The translations under genes and the position numbers were made by a program. Under the pieces are notes generated by a model that ran no database searches, had not been told where the DNA came from, and worked only from the letters and a program-made list of their open reading frames with translations. From an uncultured Pedobacter sp. (GTDB lineage Bacteria; Bacteroidota; Bacteroidia; Sphingobacteriales; Sphingobacteriaceae), in assembly GCA_938008555.1 (NCBI GenBank), contig CALLKE010000065.1, positions 1-25,536 on the forward strand: a stretch of 25,536 nt of DNA, read 5' to 3'. This document shows, one piece after another, positions 14,983 to 22,232 of the stretch; within the stretch, counting starts at the first letter, position 1; the number at the start of each line of letters is the position of its first letter.

Positions 14983-16389
14983 TTACTTTAAAGAAGTGTA
15001 ATTATAAAATACTAGCCCCCCTGTTCCTTCAACAGAAATTGTATGAATTTCATCTTGCCCAGACAGCATTTTTGTTTTTAGTTGGATTTCATTCTTACCT
15101 TTTTGCAAAGGGATGCGTGTATAATAAATAGCCGAAGGAAGTGTCTGCCAATTGCGTGTATCGGCTTTCTCAGAAAATAAACTATATAACTGTATAGCAC
15201 CGGCTATACCATCACGAAGATCGTTTTTCCCATTACCCATTACTGTATACTCTGCTATCTTTTTTACCAAAAGTCTTGAAAGTGCTGTCCCCATTTCTTT
15301 GGTAAAACGTTGTCTTAACGTTGCAATTGCTAATTCATTAACATCTTCTGCTTTCTCCAAACGAGAATCATAGCCATTTACTGATGCTGTGGCAGAAGTA
15401 TAAAATAGTGGACTAGGCACATATTTAGGAAAAGTGATTCGTAAGCTTTGGAACTTACTTAAATTGATATTATTCATTTCTGGACTAACAACTCCAACAA
15501 AAGGGATTCGATTTTGACCGTCTGAAAAATAAAATCCAGCCGCTCCTCTTGATAATGCAAAGAAGAACTCCTGTTGGTCTTTTATAGGAGCCAATCCATT
15601 TTCCCAAAATAAAATGAGCTCACCGCCTTCTGGAGCTTTTCCTGGCTGATATTGAATATTAAATTTTCTCTCAAAAAAATCTACATCCGATTGAAAACCA
15701 TTTAAATATGCTGTGCGAATAACATCTTTTCTCAGTTGTTCCGGCATCGCTACCCCATAGTAAACTCCAGCGGGACTCTTTTCATAAACTTCAACTGCAT
15801 TACGATAAGCTATGAAAGCATTATTAACATCACCTCCAGCTTCATAAAAAAGGCCTTGCAATATCATAGAAAAGGCATCTTTAGAGTACCGATTAGCTTT
15901 ATCATTAAACTTATCCCCCTGTTCTTGAGTTTGTAAGCTAATACGCCTAGCTTCAACGATAGCATCTTCCATTTTATTGAGATACAAGTAATTAAGAGCC
16001 TTATAATAATGAATCATAAATTTTTCAAAATCCTCCCCTTTATATTTCTCCATCATGGGATTAACTAATGTTCCCACAACAACATCTTTGGCATCTGTGC
16101 GAACCTCATCCATGTATTCATCTGCCTTATTGAAATAAAGGTTGCTACTATCAGGTTCATGAAGCATATGATAGGTTTTGCCTTTCTCGAGAAAATACAA
16201 AAGCTTATTTCGATCTTTTTTCAGCAATTTATTGTGATCTAAATCTTTGTTTGCTGCAACATAATTTCCACTCTTTACATGCAAATAGTAACGTGCTATT
16301 CGTTGGTTATAAGTGGAGCATCCAAACAAAAAAAGCATCAGTCCCATAAGAACTGATGCTTGTACCAATTTTAAACGATTGATTATCAT
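14983..16389 (-). CDS. COG3014-type envelope lipoprotein with TPR-like helices
   Basis: This 468-residue lipoprotein has the signal MIINRLKLVQASVLMGLMLF and lipobox LFGC (Cys24). Residues about 30-220 are helical with TPR-like repeats (YYKALNYLYLNKMEDAIVEA, then NNAFIAYRNAVEVYEKSP). The C-terminal half is beta-rich (GGELILFWENGLAP, PFVGVVSPEMN, TKMLSGQDEIHTISVEGTGG). The architecture fits the COG3014 family, whose members often neighbour LpoB-like lipoproteins. It is last in a three-gene minus-strand cluster, 65 nt after the LpoB-like gene. The role is probably envelope or peptidoglycan-related, inferred from context. Confidence 0.75.
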   Translation of the reverse strand: MIINRLKLVQASVLMGLMLFLFGCSTYNQRIARYYLHVKSGNYVAANKDLDHNKLLKKDRNKLLYFLEKGKTYHMLHEPDSSNLYFNKADEYMDEVRTDAKDVVVGTLVNPMMEKYKGEDFEKFMIHYYKALNYLYLNKMEDAIVEARRISLQTQEQGDKFNDKANRYSKDAFSMILQGLFYEAGGDVNNAFIAYRNAVEVYEKSPAGVYYGVAMPEQLRKDVIRTAYLNGFQSDVDFFERKFNIQYQPGKAPEGGELILFWENGLAPIKDQQEFFFALSRGAAGFYFSDGQNRIPFVGVVSPEMNNINLSKFQSLRITFPKYVPSPLFYTSATASVNGYDSRLEKAEDVNELAIATLRQRFTKEMGTALSRLLVKKIAEYTVMGNGKNDLRDGIAGAIQLYSLFSEKADTRNWQTLPSAIYYTRIPLQKGKNEIQLKTKMLSGQDEIHTISVEGTGGLVFYNYTSLK

Positions 16390-16454
16390 TATAAAATATG
16401 TTATAAAAATATGCTAAACTGGTCAGCATATCATAGGTAAGAAAAGTCTATTGA

Positions 16455-17048
16455 CTAATTTTTAACGTATTTGGCTATCTTTTTCTCACCAATCCAAACT
16501 ACTTCGTTTGTTTGAATGTTTGTCAATTCAAGATTCACTTGATAGTAAACTACTTTTTTCCTATTAATAGCATCAACAATCGAGTTGATAGATCCTTGAA
16601 GAATATAATCTGCACCATTTTCTAAACCAAATTTCTTCATCGTTGAAACTGAAGAATTTGTCTGTTGATCAGCTCTTTCACCTCTGATTTCTTCACGTTT
16701 TTTACCACCTTGTACTAAACGTACTTTCTGTGATTGAATAAAACAACGCTCGACTTCCTTCGTAAAAACCTCGGCCTCGATATGCTCATGGCTTTTATTG
16801 TTCACCATGCCAACGATTACGACAGGCTGTTTACCAGCGTTTTCACTTAGATGAGTAATAAGCCAGTTTGCATTTAATATGGTACCCGTCATCTCTTCAG
16901 CTACCTGACGTGCATCTGTATTATTCCAATTTCCACTAAGATCAATTTGCTGATTTGGATCAACACGTGTCACCTTTCGTGAACAAGAAGACACTAACAC
17001 TATTGACGCTACAAAAGCAACTGGGATTATCAATTTTCTAAATTTCAT
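16455..17048 (-). CDS. LpoB-like penicillin-binding-protein activator lipoprotein
   Basis: This 197-residue lipoprotein has the lipobox VSSC (Cys22 after MKFRKLIIPVAFVASIVL). The mature part fits the LpoB family: DLSGNWNNTDARQVAEEMT near the N-terminus, QPVVIVGMVNNKSHEHI, FTKEVERCFIQSQKVRLV, GADYILQGSINSIVD, then VYYQVNLELTNIQTNEVVW and EKKIAKY. In Escherichia coli LpoB stimulates PBP1B from the outer membrane; here the partner is unknown. Between a Tyr-rich secreted protein (51 nt upstream) and a COG3014 lipoprotein, the arrangement recalls the LpoB/COG3014 clusters of other Gram-negatives. Confidence 0.82.
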   Translation of the reverse strand: MKFRKLIIPVAFVASIVLVSSCSRKVTRVDPNQQIDLSGNWNNTDARQVAEEMTGTILNANWLITHLSENAGKQPVVIVGMVNNKSHEHIEAEVFTKEVERCFIQSQKVRLVQGGKKREEIRGERADQQTNSSVSTMKKFGLENGADYILQGSINSIVDAINRKKVVYYQVNLELTNIQTNEVVWIGEKKIAKYVKN

Positions 17049-17099
17049 TGTACAGGATTATTAAATTTTAAATATAAAAAATTATTGATTTGAAGACAT

Positions 17100-17519
17100 T
17101 TAGTAACCAAAGCCAAGATGAAACCCACCTCCCCAACGACCTCTGTTATAACCACCATAACGATAATAGCCAGAGTAAGGACTATAATAATTCGGAGAAT
17201 AGTAAGAATAATTAGAGTAAGGATAATAACCATCATAATACCCGTTATCCCCCCCGTACATGGCATAATAAAGATTTTCTTCATGGCGCCACTCACGACG
17301 TTGCTTTCTACGCGCTTCTCTCACTTCTCTCCAGTCATAGGCTTTGTATGTATTCTGGAGTGTGGTGCCATGCCAAGCAGTCAAAGAGTCTTTCAGTGTC
17401 GTGTAATAGGCTTGACTTTCTTGGTAACGTGGATTCTGATCTGGAACGAGGGAGCTTGACTGACTATAGACCATCACTGGAAAAACCAGCAAAATGGCCA
17501 TGTAAATTACTTTTTCCAT
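17100..17519 (-). CDS. small secreted Tyr/Gly-rich protein
   Basis: The product has 139 residues: a signal peptide (MEKVIYMAILLVFPVMVYSQ), a charged middle (REVREARRKQRREWRHEENL), then a tail very rich in Tyr, Ser, Gly and Asn (about residues 85-139, ending GFHLGFGY). No family is recognised; low-complexity Tyr-rich tails occur in envelope proteins. The start lies 36 nt after a TAGCTTTG -7 box, and it is the first gene of the cluster with the LpoB-like and COG3014 lipoproteins. That puts it in the same envelope function by context only. A possible DUF4810-like counterpart is not supported by sequence. Confidence 0.7.
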   Translation of the reverse strand: MEKVIYMAILLVFPVMVYSQSSSLVPDQNPRYQESQAYYTTLKDSLTAWHGTTLQNTYKAYDWREVREARRKQRREWRHEENLYYAMYGGDNGYYDGYYPYSNYSYYSPNYYSPYSGYYRYGGYNRGRWGGGFHLGFGY

Positions 17520-17554
17520 AACTTCTTAAAATTAAAGACAAACCTTCCTATTAA

Positions 17555-17562
17555 CAAAGCTA
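17555..17562 (-). promoter_or_regulatory. -7 box of the LpoB-like gene cluster
   Basis: The minus strand reads TAGCTTTG, an exact TAnnTTTG match, 35 nt before ATG 17519. A TTG about 22 nt upstream is a possible -33. It likely drives the three genes down to 14983. Confidence 0.5.
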
Positions 17563-17732
17563 CGAAATTTTCAGGGAGTGTTTCCAAATGTGCAATAGGC
17601 TTTACTAGAAGCTAAGAATGACAATTTTTTCATTCCCAATCAATCTATCAGACCTCTCTTCAAGCACGCAAATGCTCAAATTAATTCTAGCACATTATTG
17701 GGAAACAGTACTCGTATTGCATAAATTACGGA

Positions 17733-18260
17733 TTAATAGTCTTCACGCGCAATTTTGTTCAAGTCATCGTTTGACCACCCCCTATCGCGTCCAAAATCGA
17801 GCATCTCTTGCTGGGAGTAATCCTTTCCTGAGCTAACTTGTTTCTCAAAGCCTGTTTTATATATAACAAAGCTGTACTTTTTAGCGATAGGCTTATATGT
17901 TATATATGTATGTTCATAATTCCCGTTGTATTTATTCGAGAATGATATATCTTTTTGGCCACCAGCAAAAATAGAATTATGCCTCACTGCATTTGCACTA
18001 TTAAGGCTTAGATCCAATGGGCTTACAGTGTCAGTTTTTTTTCCTTCAGAACTCTTTCCCTTAGAACTTTTTCCTTTTGACTGCTTATCAGATGATTTTG
18101 ATTCTTGATTTCTACACGTCTTTCCATACCCACAATTTCCTGAAAGATGAGATCTAGTACTATTTTTTTCACTAATGGATTCAATAGATTCTTTTTTGCA
18201 TCCGACACTTAATGAGCTAATAAGAGTCATACTTAATACAACTAATAGGTTGTTCTTCAT
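17733..18260 (-). CDS. orphan lipoprotein with Lys/Ser-rich linker
   Basis: The product has 175 residues with a canonical lipobox SVGC (Cys21 after MKNNLLVVLSMTLISSL). Residues about 22-55 contain a small Cys-bearing segment (GNCGYGKTCRN). Residues about 57-75 are a Lys/Ser/Gly repeat (KGKSSKGKSSEGKK). The last 90 residues are a compact mixed domain ending DFGRDRGWSNDDLNKIARED, probably globular. No family is recognised. It stands alone, 213 bp upstream of the LpoB-like cluster on the same strand. Surface anchoring is likely from the lipobox and linker; the function is unknown. Confidence 0.65.
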   Translation of the reverse strand: MKNNLLVVLSMTLISSLSVGCKKESIESISEKNSTRSHLSGNCGYGKTCRNQESKSSDKQSKGKSSKGKSSEGKKTDTVSPLDLSLNSANAVRHNSIFAGGQKDISFSNKYNGNYEHTYITYKPIAKKYSFVIYKTGFEKQVSSGKDYSQQEMLDFGRDRGWSNDDLNKIAREDY

Positions 18261-18462
18261 TGTTTAAATTGTTTTTTATTGATTTTGGTTAAAAAATTTG
18301 AGACTAATGGGTTCAAAAATGTAATAAGGGTTTAACTCACATATTCGATAATACTCGAATCATTTCCTGAGTTTTTAGAGAAGCTTTGAAGAGTTTTTGT
18401 ATTTCTACAAGCTTTTGCGAATTCTGTTGCAAATCTGTAATTATTGAGGTTATAAAATGCAT

Positions 18463-18504
18463 TTCTGCGAACTTATGAGGGGGGATGTATAAATTCTGCG
18501 AACT
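18463..18504 (+). repeat. two copies of an 11-bp direct repeat
   Basis: TTCTGCGAACT occurs at 18463-18473 and 18494-18504, spaced 31 bp start to start, with a looser relative (TTTTGCGAATTCT) about 50 bp before. The rest of 18261-18504 shows no coding or RNA signal. Possible binding sites or chance; support is low. Confidence 0.3.
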
Positions 18505-18542
18505 AAAAAAAGCCACTTACGGTATCGCAAGTGGCTTTTTAA
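18505..18542 (-). terminator. terminator after the CAT-anticodon tRNA
   Basis: AAAAAGCCACTT pairs with AAGTGGCTTTTT (18529-18540), 12 bp, loop of 10 nt, with A/T runs that act as U tracts either way. It lies 12 nt past the 3' end of the minus-strand tRNA. Confidence 0.8.
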
Positions 18543-18553
18543 GAAAATTTGAG

Positions 18554-18627
18554 TGCGCCCACCTGGGCTCGAACCAGGGACCAAAAGATTATGAGTCTTC
18601 TACTCTAACCAACTGAGCTATAGGCGC
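18554..18627 (-). tRNA. tRNA with CAT anticodon (elongator Met, or Ile2)
   Basis: The 74-nt cloverleaf reads GCGCCTA TA GCTC on the minus strand. The acceptor GCGCCTA pairs with TGGGCGC (one G-T), the D stem is GCTC/GAGT, the anticodon stem GAAGA/TCTTT has loop CTCATAA, and the T arm is CCTGG TTCGAGC CCAGG. The discriminator is A and CCA is not encoded. A normal 1-72 pair and the absence of GGG/CCC in the anticodon stem exclude initiator tRNA. Elongator Met is more likely; lysidine-modified tRNA-Ile(CAT) cannot be excluded without the identity elements. Confidence 0.92.
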
Positions 18628-18643
18628 CTCATTTTTGAGTGTG

Positions 18644-18673
18644 CAATTTTACAACATTTAGCCCATATTTCAA
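18644..18673 (-). promoter_or_regulatory. promoter of the CAT-anticodon tRNA
   Basis: On the minus strand TTG (18671-18673), 19 bp, then TAAAATTG (18644-18651) fits TTG-N19-TAnnTTTG with one mismatch, 16 nt before the tRNA 5' end. The rest of the gap to leuS (18674-18770) shows only short weak stems. Confidence 0.5.
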
Positions 18674-18770
18674 AAAGAAGATAACTAAAAATAATCGCCA
18701 CAGATAGTAATGTGATCATGAATGCATCCACCCGATCATTAAAGTCCCTATCTATTAATTGATAGCTACA

Positions 18771-21599
18771 TCAAATTACCAGATTAACGATCTTCCCTTT
18801 GACAAAAATCACCTTTTTGGGTGATTGGCCATCTAAATATTTTTGCACATCCCCATTTGCCAATACGAGTTGTTCCACTTCAGAGGCATCCAATCCCAAA
18901 GAAATAGTCAAGTTCATCTTCATCTTCCCATTGACAGATATCGGATATGCAAATTCATTTTCAATCAAATAAGCTTCATCAAATTTTGGATACTTAGCAT
19001 AAGACAGGGTACCTGCCTCATTACCCAAAAGCATCCACAGCTCTTCCGTGATATGCGGTGCATAAGCAGACAGCACAATCACTAAATCTTGCAAAACCTT
19101 ACGCTTATTACATTTCAAATCCGTTAACTCATTCACGCAAATCATAAAGCTCGATACTGAAGTATTGAATGAAAAACGCTCAATATCTTCTTCTACCTTG
19201 CGGATAATTTTATGGAGCGCTTTATACTCTGCCTTGCTAGGCTCTTGATCCGACACAAAAAAATTAAATGCATCATCATGAAAAAGCTTCCAAAATTTGC
19301 GCAAAAACTTAAATACGCCTTCTATTCCATTCGTATTCCAAGGTTTACTTTGCTCGAGGGGTCCCAAAAACATTTCATACAAACGCAACGTATCTGCTCC
19401 ATAACGCGCAACAATATCATCTGGATTAATCACGTTGAACTTTGACTTTGACATCTTTTCAACTTCAACCCCACAAACATATTTCCCCCCCTCGAATATA
19501 AAATCTGCATCCGCAAACTCTGCTCGTGAAGATTTGAACTGATGGATATCTAAAACATCGTTCTCCACTATGTTCACATCTACATGAAGTGCGATGGTTT
19601 TATATTGATTCCTTAAACCTGCAGACACAAAAGTATTTGTGCTTTTCCCCTCTTCATTCACTAAACGATAAACAAAGTTGGATCGGCCCTGAATCATTCC
19701 TTGATTAATTAATTTTTTAAAGGGCTCCTCTTCTTTAACATAACCCGCATCTTTCAAAAACTTGTTCCAGAAACGACTATACAGTAAATGCCCAGTAGCG
19801 TGCTCAGAGCCCCCGATATATAAATCAACATCTTGCCAATAGGCAATAGCTTCTTTGCCGGCAAACTCTTGGCTATTCTGCGCATCCATGTATCGATACC
19901 AATACCAACTAGATCCTGCCCAACCAGGCATCGTACTTAGTTCGTACTCAAACTGATCGTGATAATTCCAATTTTCGGCCCGACCTAATGGGGGTTCACC
20001 ACTTTCGGTAGGGAGATATTTATCCACTTCGGGTAAAAGCAGCGGCAATTCCTTTTCATCAACTAGATAAGGCAATCCATCTTTGAAATAAACAGGAACA
20101 GGTTCACCCCAATACCGTTGACGACCAAAAATAGCATCGCGCAAGCGATAGTTCACTTTTGCTTTGCCCATGCCTCGATCTTCTAACTCATCAATTAATA
20201 ATCGAACAGCTTCTTTATAACTCAAGCCATTAATTAAACCCGAGTTAATATACTTTCCTTCTTTAGTGGGATCGGCTTGAATATCGAGCTCTTTTTGCAC
20301 ATCCAAAATAGGGATGATAGGCAAGTTAAAATGTTTGGCAAACAACCAGTCACGCTGATCACCTGACGGAACAGCCATTACGGCCCCTGTTCCATACCCT
20401 ACTAACACATAATCTGCAATCCAAATAGGAATATCTGTACCTGTAATCGGATGCTTCGCATAGCTACCCGTAAAAGCACCTGAGACAGTCTTGATATCAG
20501 ACATGCGATCGAGCTCAGATTTTTTTTGGGTTTGAGCAATGTAATTTGCTATTTCTTCTTTTTGCTCCGAAGTTGTGAGTGATGATACGAACTCATGCTC
20601 GGGAGCAAGAACCAAAAAACTTACGCCAAAGAGGGTATCCACACGGGTGGTGAAAACCTCTAATCTGGCCCCTGCAAGGTCATCATTGGGTTCCGTGCCC
20701 CCCCCTTTCGGAAAACCTGGTGCAAGGCTAAAACTTACCATTGCTCCAACGCTTTTCCCAATCCAATGACGCTGCATTTCTTTCAAAGGCTCAGGCCAAT
20801 CGATTTCTTCCAAGCCTCTGAGCAAGCGATCCGCATAGGCCGTGATCCGCATGCTCCATTGCATCATTTTTTTCTGTTCGACAGGATATCCTCCACGTTC
20901 AGAAAAACCTTCCTTCACTTCATCATTAGCTAACACCGTTCCTAAAGCAGGGCACCAATTCACCGTACTCTCTCTTAAGTACGTAAGACGATATTTTAAA
21001 AGTTCTTTTTGTTGTTCTTCTTTTGATTTTTGTTTCCACTCATCTGCCGTGAAGATGGTGCAATCCTCATCACATACTGCTTGTACACCTTTGCTCCCAC
21101 TCTTTTCAAATTTGGCAATTAATGTATCAATCGACTCTGCTTTGTCTTTTTCGAGATTATACCACGAGTTGAATAGTTGCATGAATATCCATTGTGTCCA
21201 TTTATAATAATTGGGATCACTGGTGCGTACTTCACGGCTCCAATCAAATGAAAAGCCTAGGTTATCTAATTGCTCACGATAACGTTTGATATTCGTTTCG
21301 GTGGTAATTGCTGGATGTTGTCCGGTTTGAATGGCATATTGTTCGGCAGGTAGCCCAAACGAATCATAGCCCATCGGATGCAGTACGTTAAAACCCTTGA
21401 GACGTTTATAGCGCGAAAAAATATCGGAAGCAATATATCCAAGCGGATGTCCCACATGTAAACCCGCCCCAGAAGGGTAAGGGAACATATCCAAAACATA
21501 ATACTTGGGCTTTGACGTGTTGTTTTCTACTCGGTAGGTTTGATTTTTAAACCAAAATTGCTGCCACTTGGCCTCGATATCTTTGAACTGATAATCCAT
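18771..21599 (-). CDS. leuS: leucyl-tRNA synthetase
   Basis: This 942-residue class I synthetase charges tRNA-Leu. The HIGH region is PYPSGAGLHVGHPLGY (about residues 37-52) and the KMSKS loop is VEKMSKSKFNVINPDD near residue 710. The editing (CP1) domain is present, with EVFTTRVDTLFGVSF (about 310-324) and GTGAVMAVPSGDQRDW. The segment after GQGMIQGRS-like text (here NQGMIQGRSNFVYRL) contains the Bacteroidota-type insertion before KMSKS. ATG 21599 is supported by the conserved start MDYQFKDIEAKWQQFW. The upstream neighbour is the tRNA-Ser gene in divergent orientation, 86 bp away. There is no Leu-rich leader peptide upstream. Confidence 0.97.
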   Translation of the reverse strand: MDYQFKDIEAKWQQFWFKNQTYRVENNTSKPKYYVLDMFPYPSGAGLHVGHPLGYIASDIFSRYKRLKGFNVLHPMGYDSFGLPAEQYAIQTGQHPAITTETNIKRYREQLDNLGFSFDWSREVRTSDPNYYKWTQWIFMQLFNSWYNLEKDKAESIDTLIAKFEKSGSKGVQAVCDEDCTIFTADEWKQKSKEEQQKELLKYRLTYLRESTVNWCPALGTVLANDEVKEGFSERGGYPVEQKKMMQWSMRITAYADRLLRGLEEIDWPEPLKEMQRHWIGKSVGAMVSFSLAPGFPKGGGTEPNDDLAGARLEVFTTRVDTLFGVSFLVLAPEHEFVSSLTTSEQKEEIANYIAQTQKKSELDRMSDIKTVSGAFTGSYAKHPITGTDIPIWIADYVLVGYGTGAVMAVPSGDQRDWLFAKHFNLPIIPILDVQKELDIQADPTKEGKYINSGLINGLSYKEAVRLLIDELEDRGMGKAKVNYRLRDAIFGRQRYWGEPVPVYFKDGLPYLVDEKELPLLLPEVDKYLPTESGEPPLGRAENWNYHDQFEYELSTMPGWAGSSWYWYRYMDAQNSQEFAGKEAIAYWQDVDLYIGGSEHATGHLLYSRFWNKFLKDAGYVKEEEPFKKLINQGMIQGRSNFVYRLVNEEGKSTNTFVSAGLRNQYKTIALHVDVNIVENDVLDIHQFKSSRAEFADADFIFEGGKYVCGVEVEKMSKSKFNVINPDDIVARYGADTLRLYEMFLGPLEQSKPWNTNGIEGVFKFLRKFWKLFHDDAFNFFVSDQEPSKAEYKALHKIIRKVEEDIERFSFNTSVSSFMICVNELTDLKCNKRKVLQDLVIVLSAYAPHITEELWMLLGNEAGTLSYAKYPKFDEAYLIENEFAYPISVNGKMKMNLTISLGLDASEVEQLVLANGDVQKYLDGQSPKKVIFVKGKIVNLVI

Positions 21600-21666
21600 T
21601 TCACGTTAAGAATAAGACCCGAAAATACCAAAATATCAGAATTCCACCATTCTATTAATTTTTTAA

Positions 21667-21674
21667 TACTTTTG
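21667..21674 (+). promoter_or_regulatory. -7 box of tRNA-Ser
   Basis: TACTTTTG fits TAnnTTTG exactly and lies 11 nt before the tRNA 5' end at 21686, as expected for a tRNA promoter. Confidence 0.55.
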
Positions 21675-21685
21675 CAATCGTTCAC

Positions 21686-21772
21686 GGAGAGGTGTCTGAG
21701 TGGTCGAAAGAGCAAGCCTGGAAAGTTTGTATACCCGCAAGGGTATCGAGGGTTCGAATCCCTCCCTCTCCG
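21686..21772 (+). tRNA. tRNA-Ser (GGA anticodon)
   Basis: The 87-nt class II tRNA has acceptor GGAGAGG paired with CCTCTCC, anticodon stem CAAGC/GTTTG with loop CTGGAAA, a long variable arm (ATACCCGCAAGGGTAT) and T arm GAGGG TTCGAAT CCCTC. The discriminator is G and CCA is not encoded. It reads UCC and UCU codons. It is followed by a strong terminator and by the segment of altered base composition. Confidence 0.96.
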
Positions 21773-21798
21773 CAATCTTCAATAAACAAGATGAGTCG

Positions 21799-21835
21799 AA
21801 TGCCTGCAAATAACAATTTTGCAGGCATTTTTGTT
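21799..21835 (+). terminator. terminator of tRNA-Ser
   Basis: AATGCCTGCAAA (21799-21810) pairs with TTTGCAGGCATT (21818-21829) across a short loop; TTTTTGTT follows. It lies 27 nt after the tRNA. Confidence 0.85.
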
Positions 21836-22232
21836 ATTACAGCAATAAACAGGCTCCACCAACATAATTGATAGATAAAAAATAAACGATTCGATACGTG
21901 TTTTAAAACTGCGAATTTACTCACCATTGCCCATCATTTTCTTCGCGCAGACGATCGTGAATAACTAAAATACGGCGACAGCAAAATATGACAGCACAGA
22001 ATCAAGGTTCGGCGACTATAAACGGCACCCCTCGAAAACGCTACTAGTACAGCCTTGCCGACAATCTAAACGGCCCCCTCAAAGAGCAGAGCGAGAGCGT
22101 TTCGCGACGACACATGGCACACCCCTCCAATGGTATCCCCACAACATCGACAGACACTCTGAAGAGAATCATAGTCACGATGCAGGTACAACAGCTTCCA
22201 CTTGGTAGCAAATAAACAGAGTTGAGATTCTC
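21836..22232. other. gene-free segment with raised G+C
   Basis: No convincing gene or RNA is seen here. From about 21930 the sequence becomes richer in G+C, with many CGA and CGGC words, unlike the AT-rich gaps elsewhere. Short open frames on both strands lack start context and family resemblance. No copy of the tRNA-Ser 3' end was found that would mark an attachment site. Confidence 0.5.

Noticed and set aside
18261..18504. Possible CRISPR or structured array from repeated TTCTGCGAACT
   Set aside because: Only two short copies with no regular spacers.
21540..21927. Open frames across the tRNA-Ser gene on both strands
   Set aside because: They cross a clear cloverleaf tRNA and its terminator.
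22114..22215. 33-codon plus-strand ORF (MAHPSNGIPTT...) in the G+C-richer gap
   Set aside because: No promoter or leader motif, unremarkable composition, and other frames are equally open because of high G+C.
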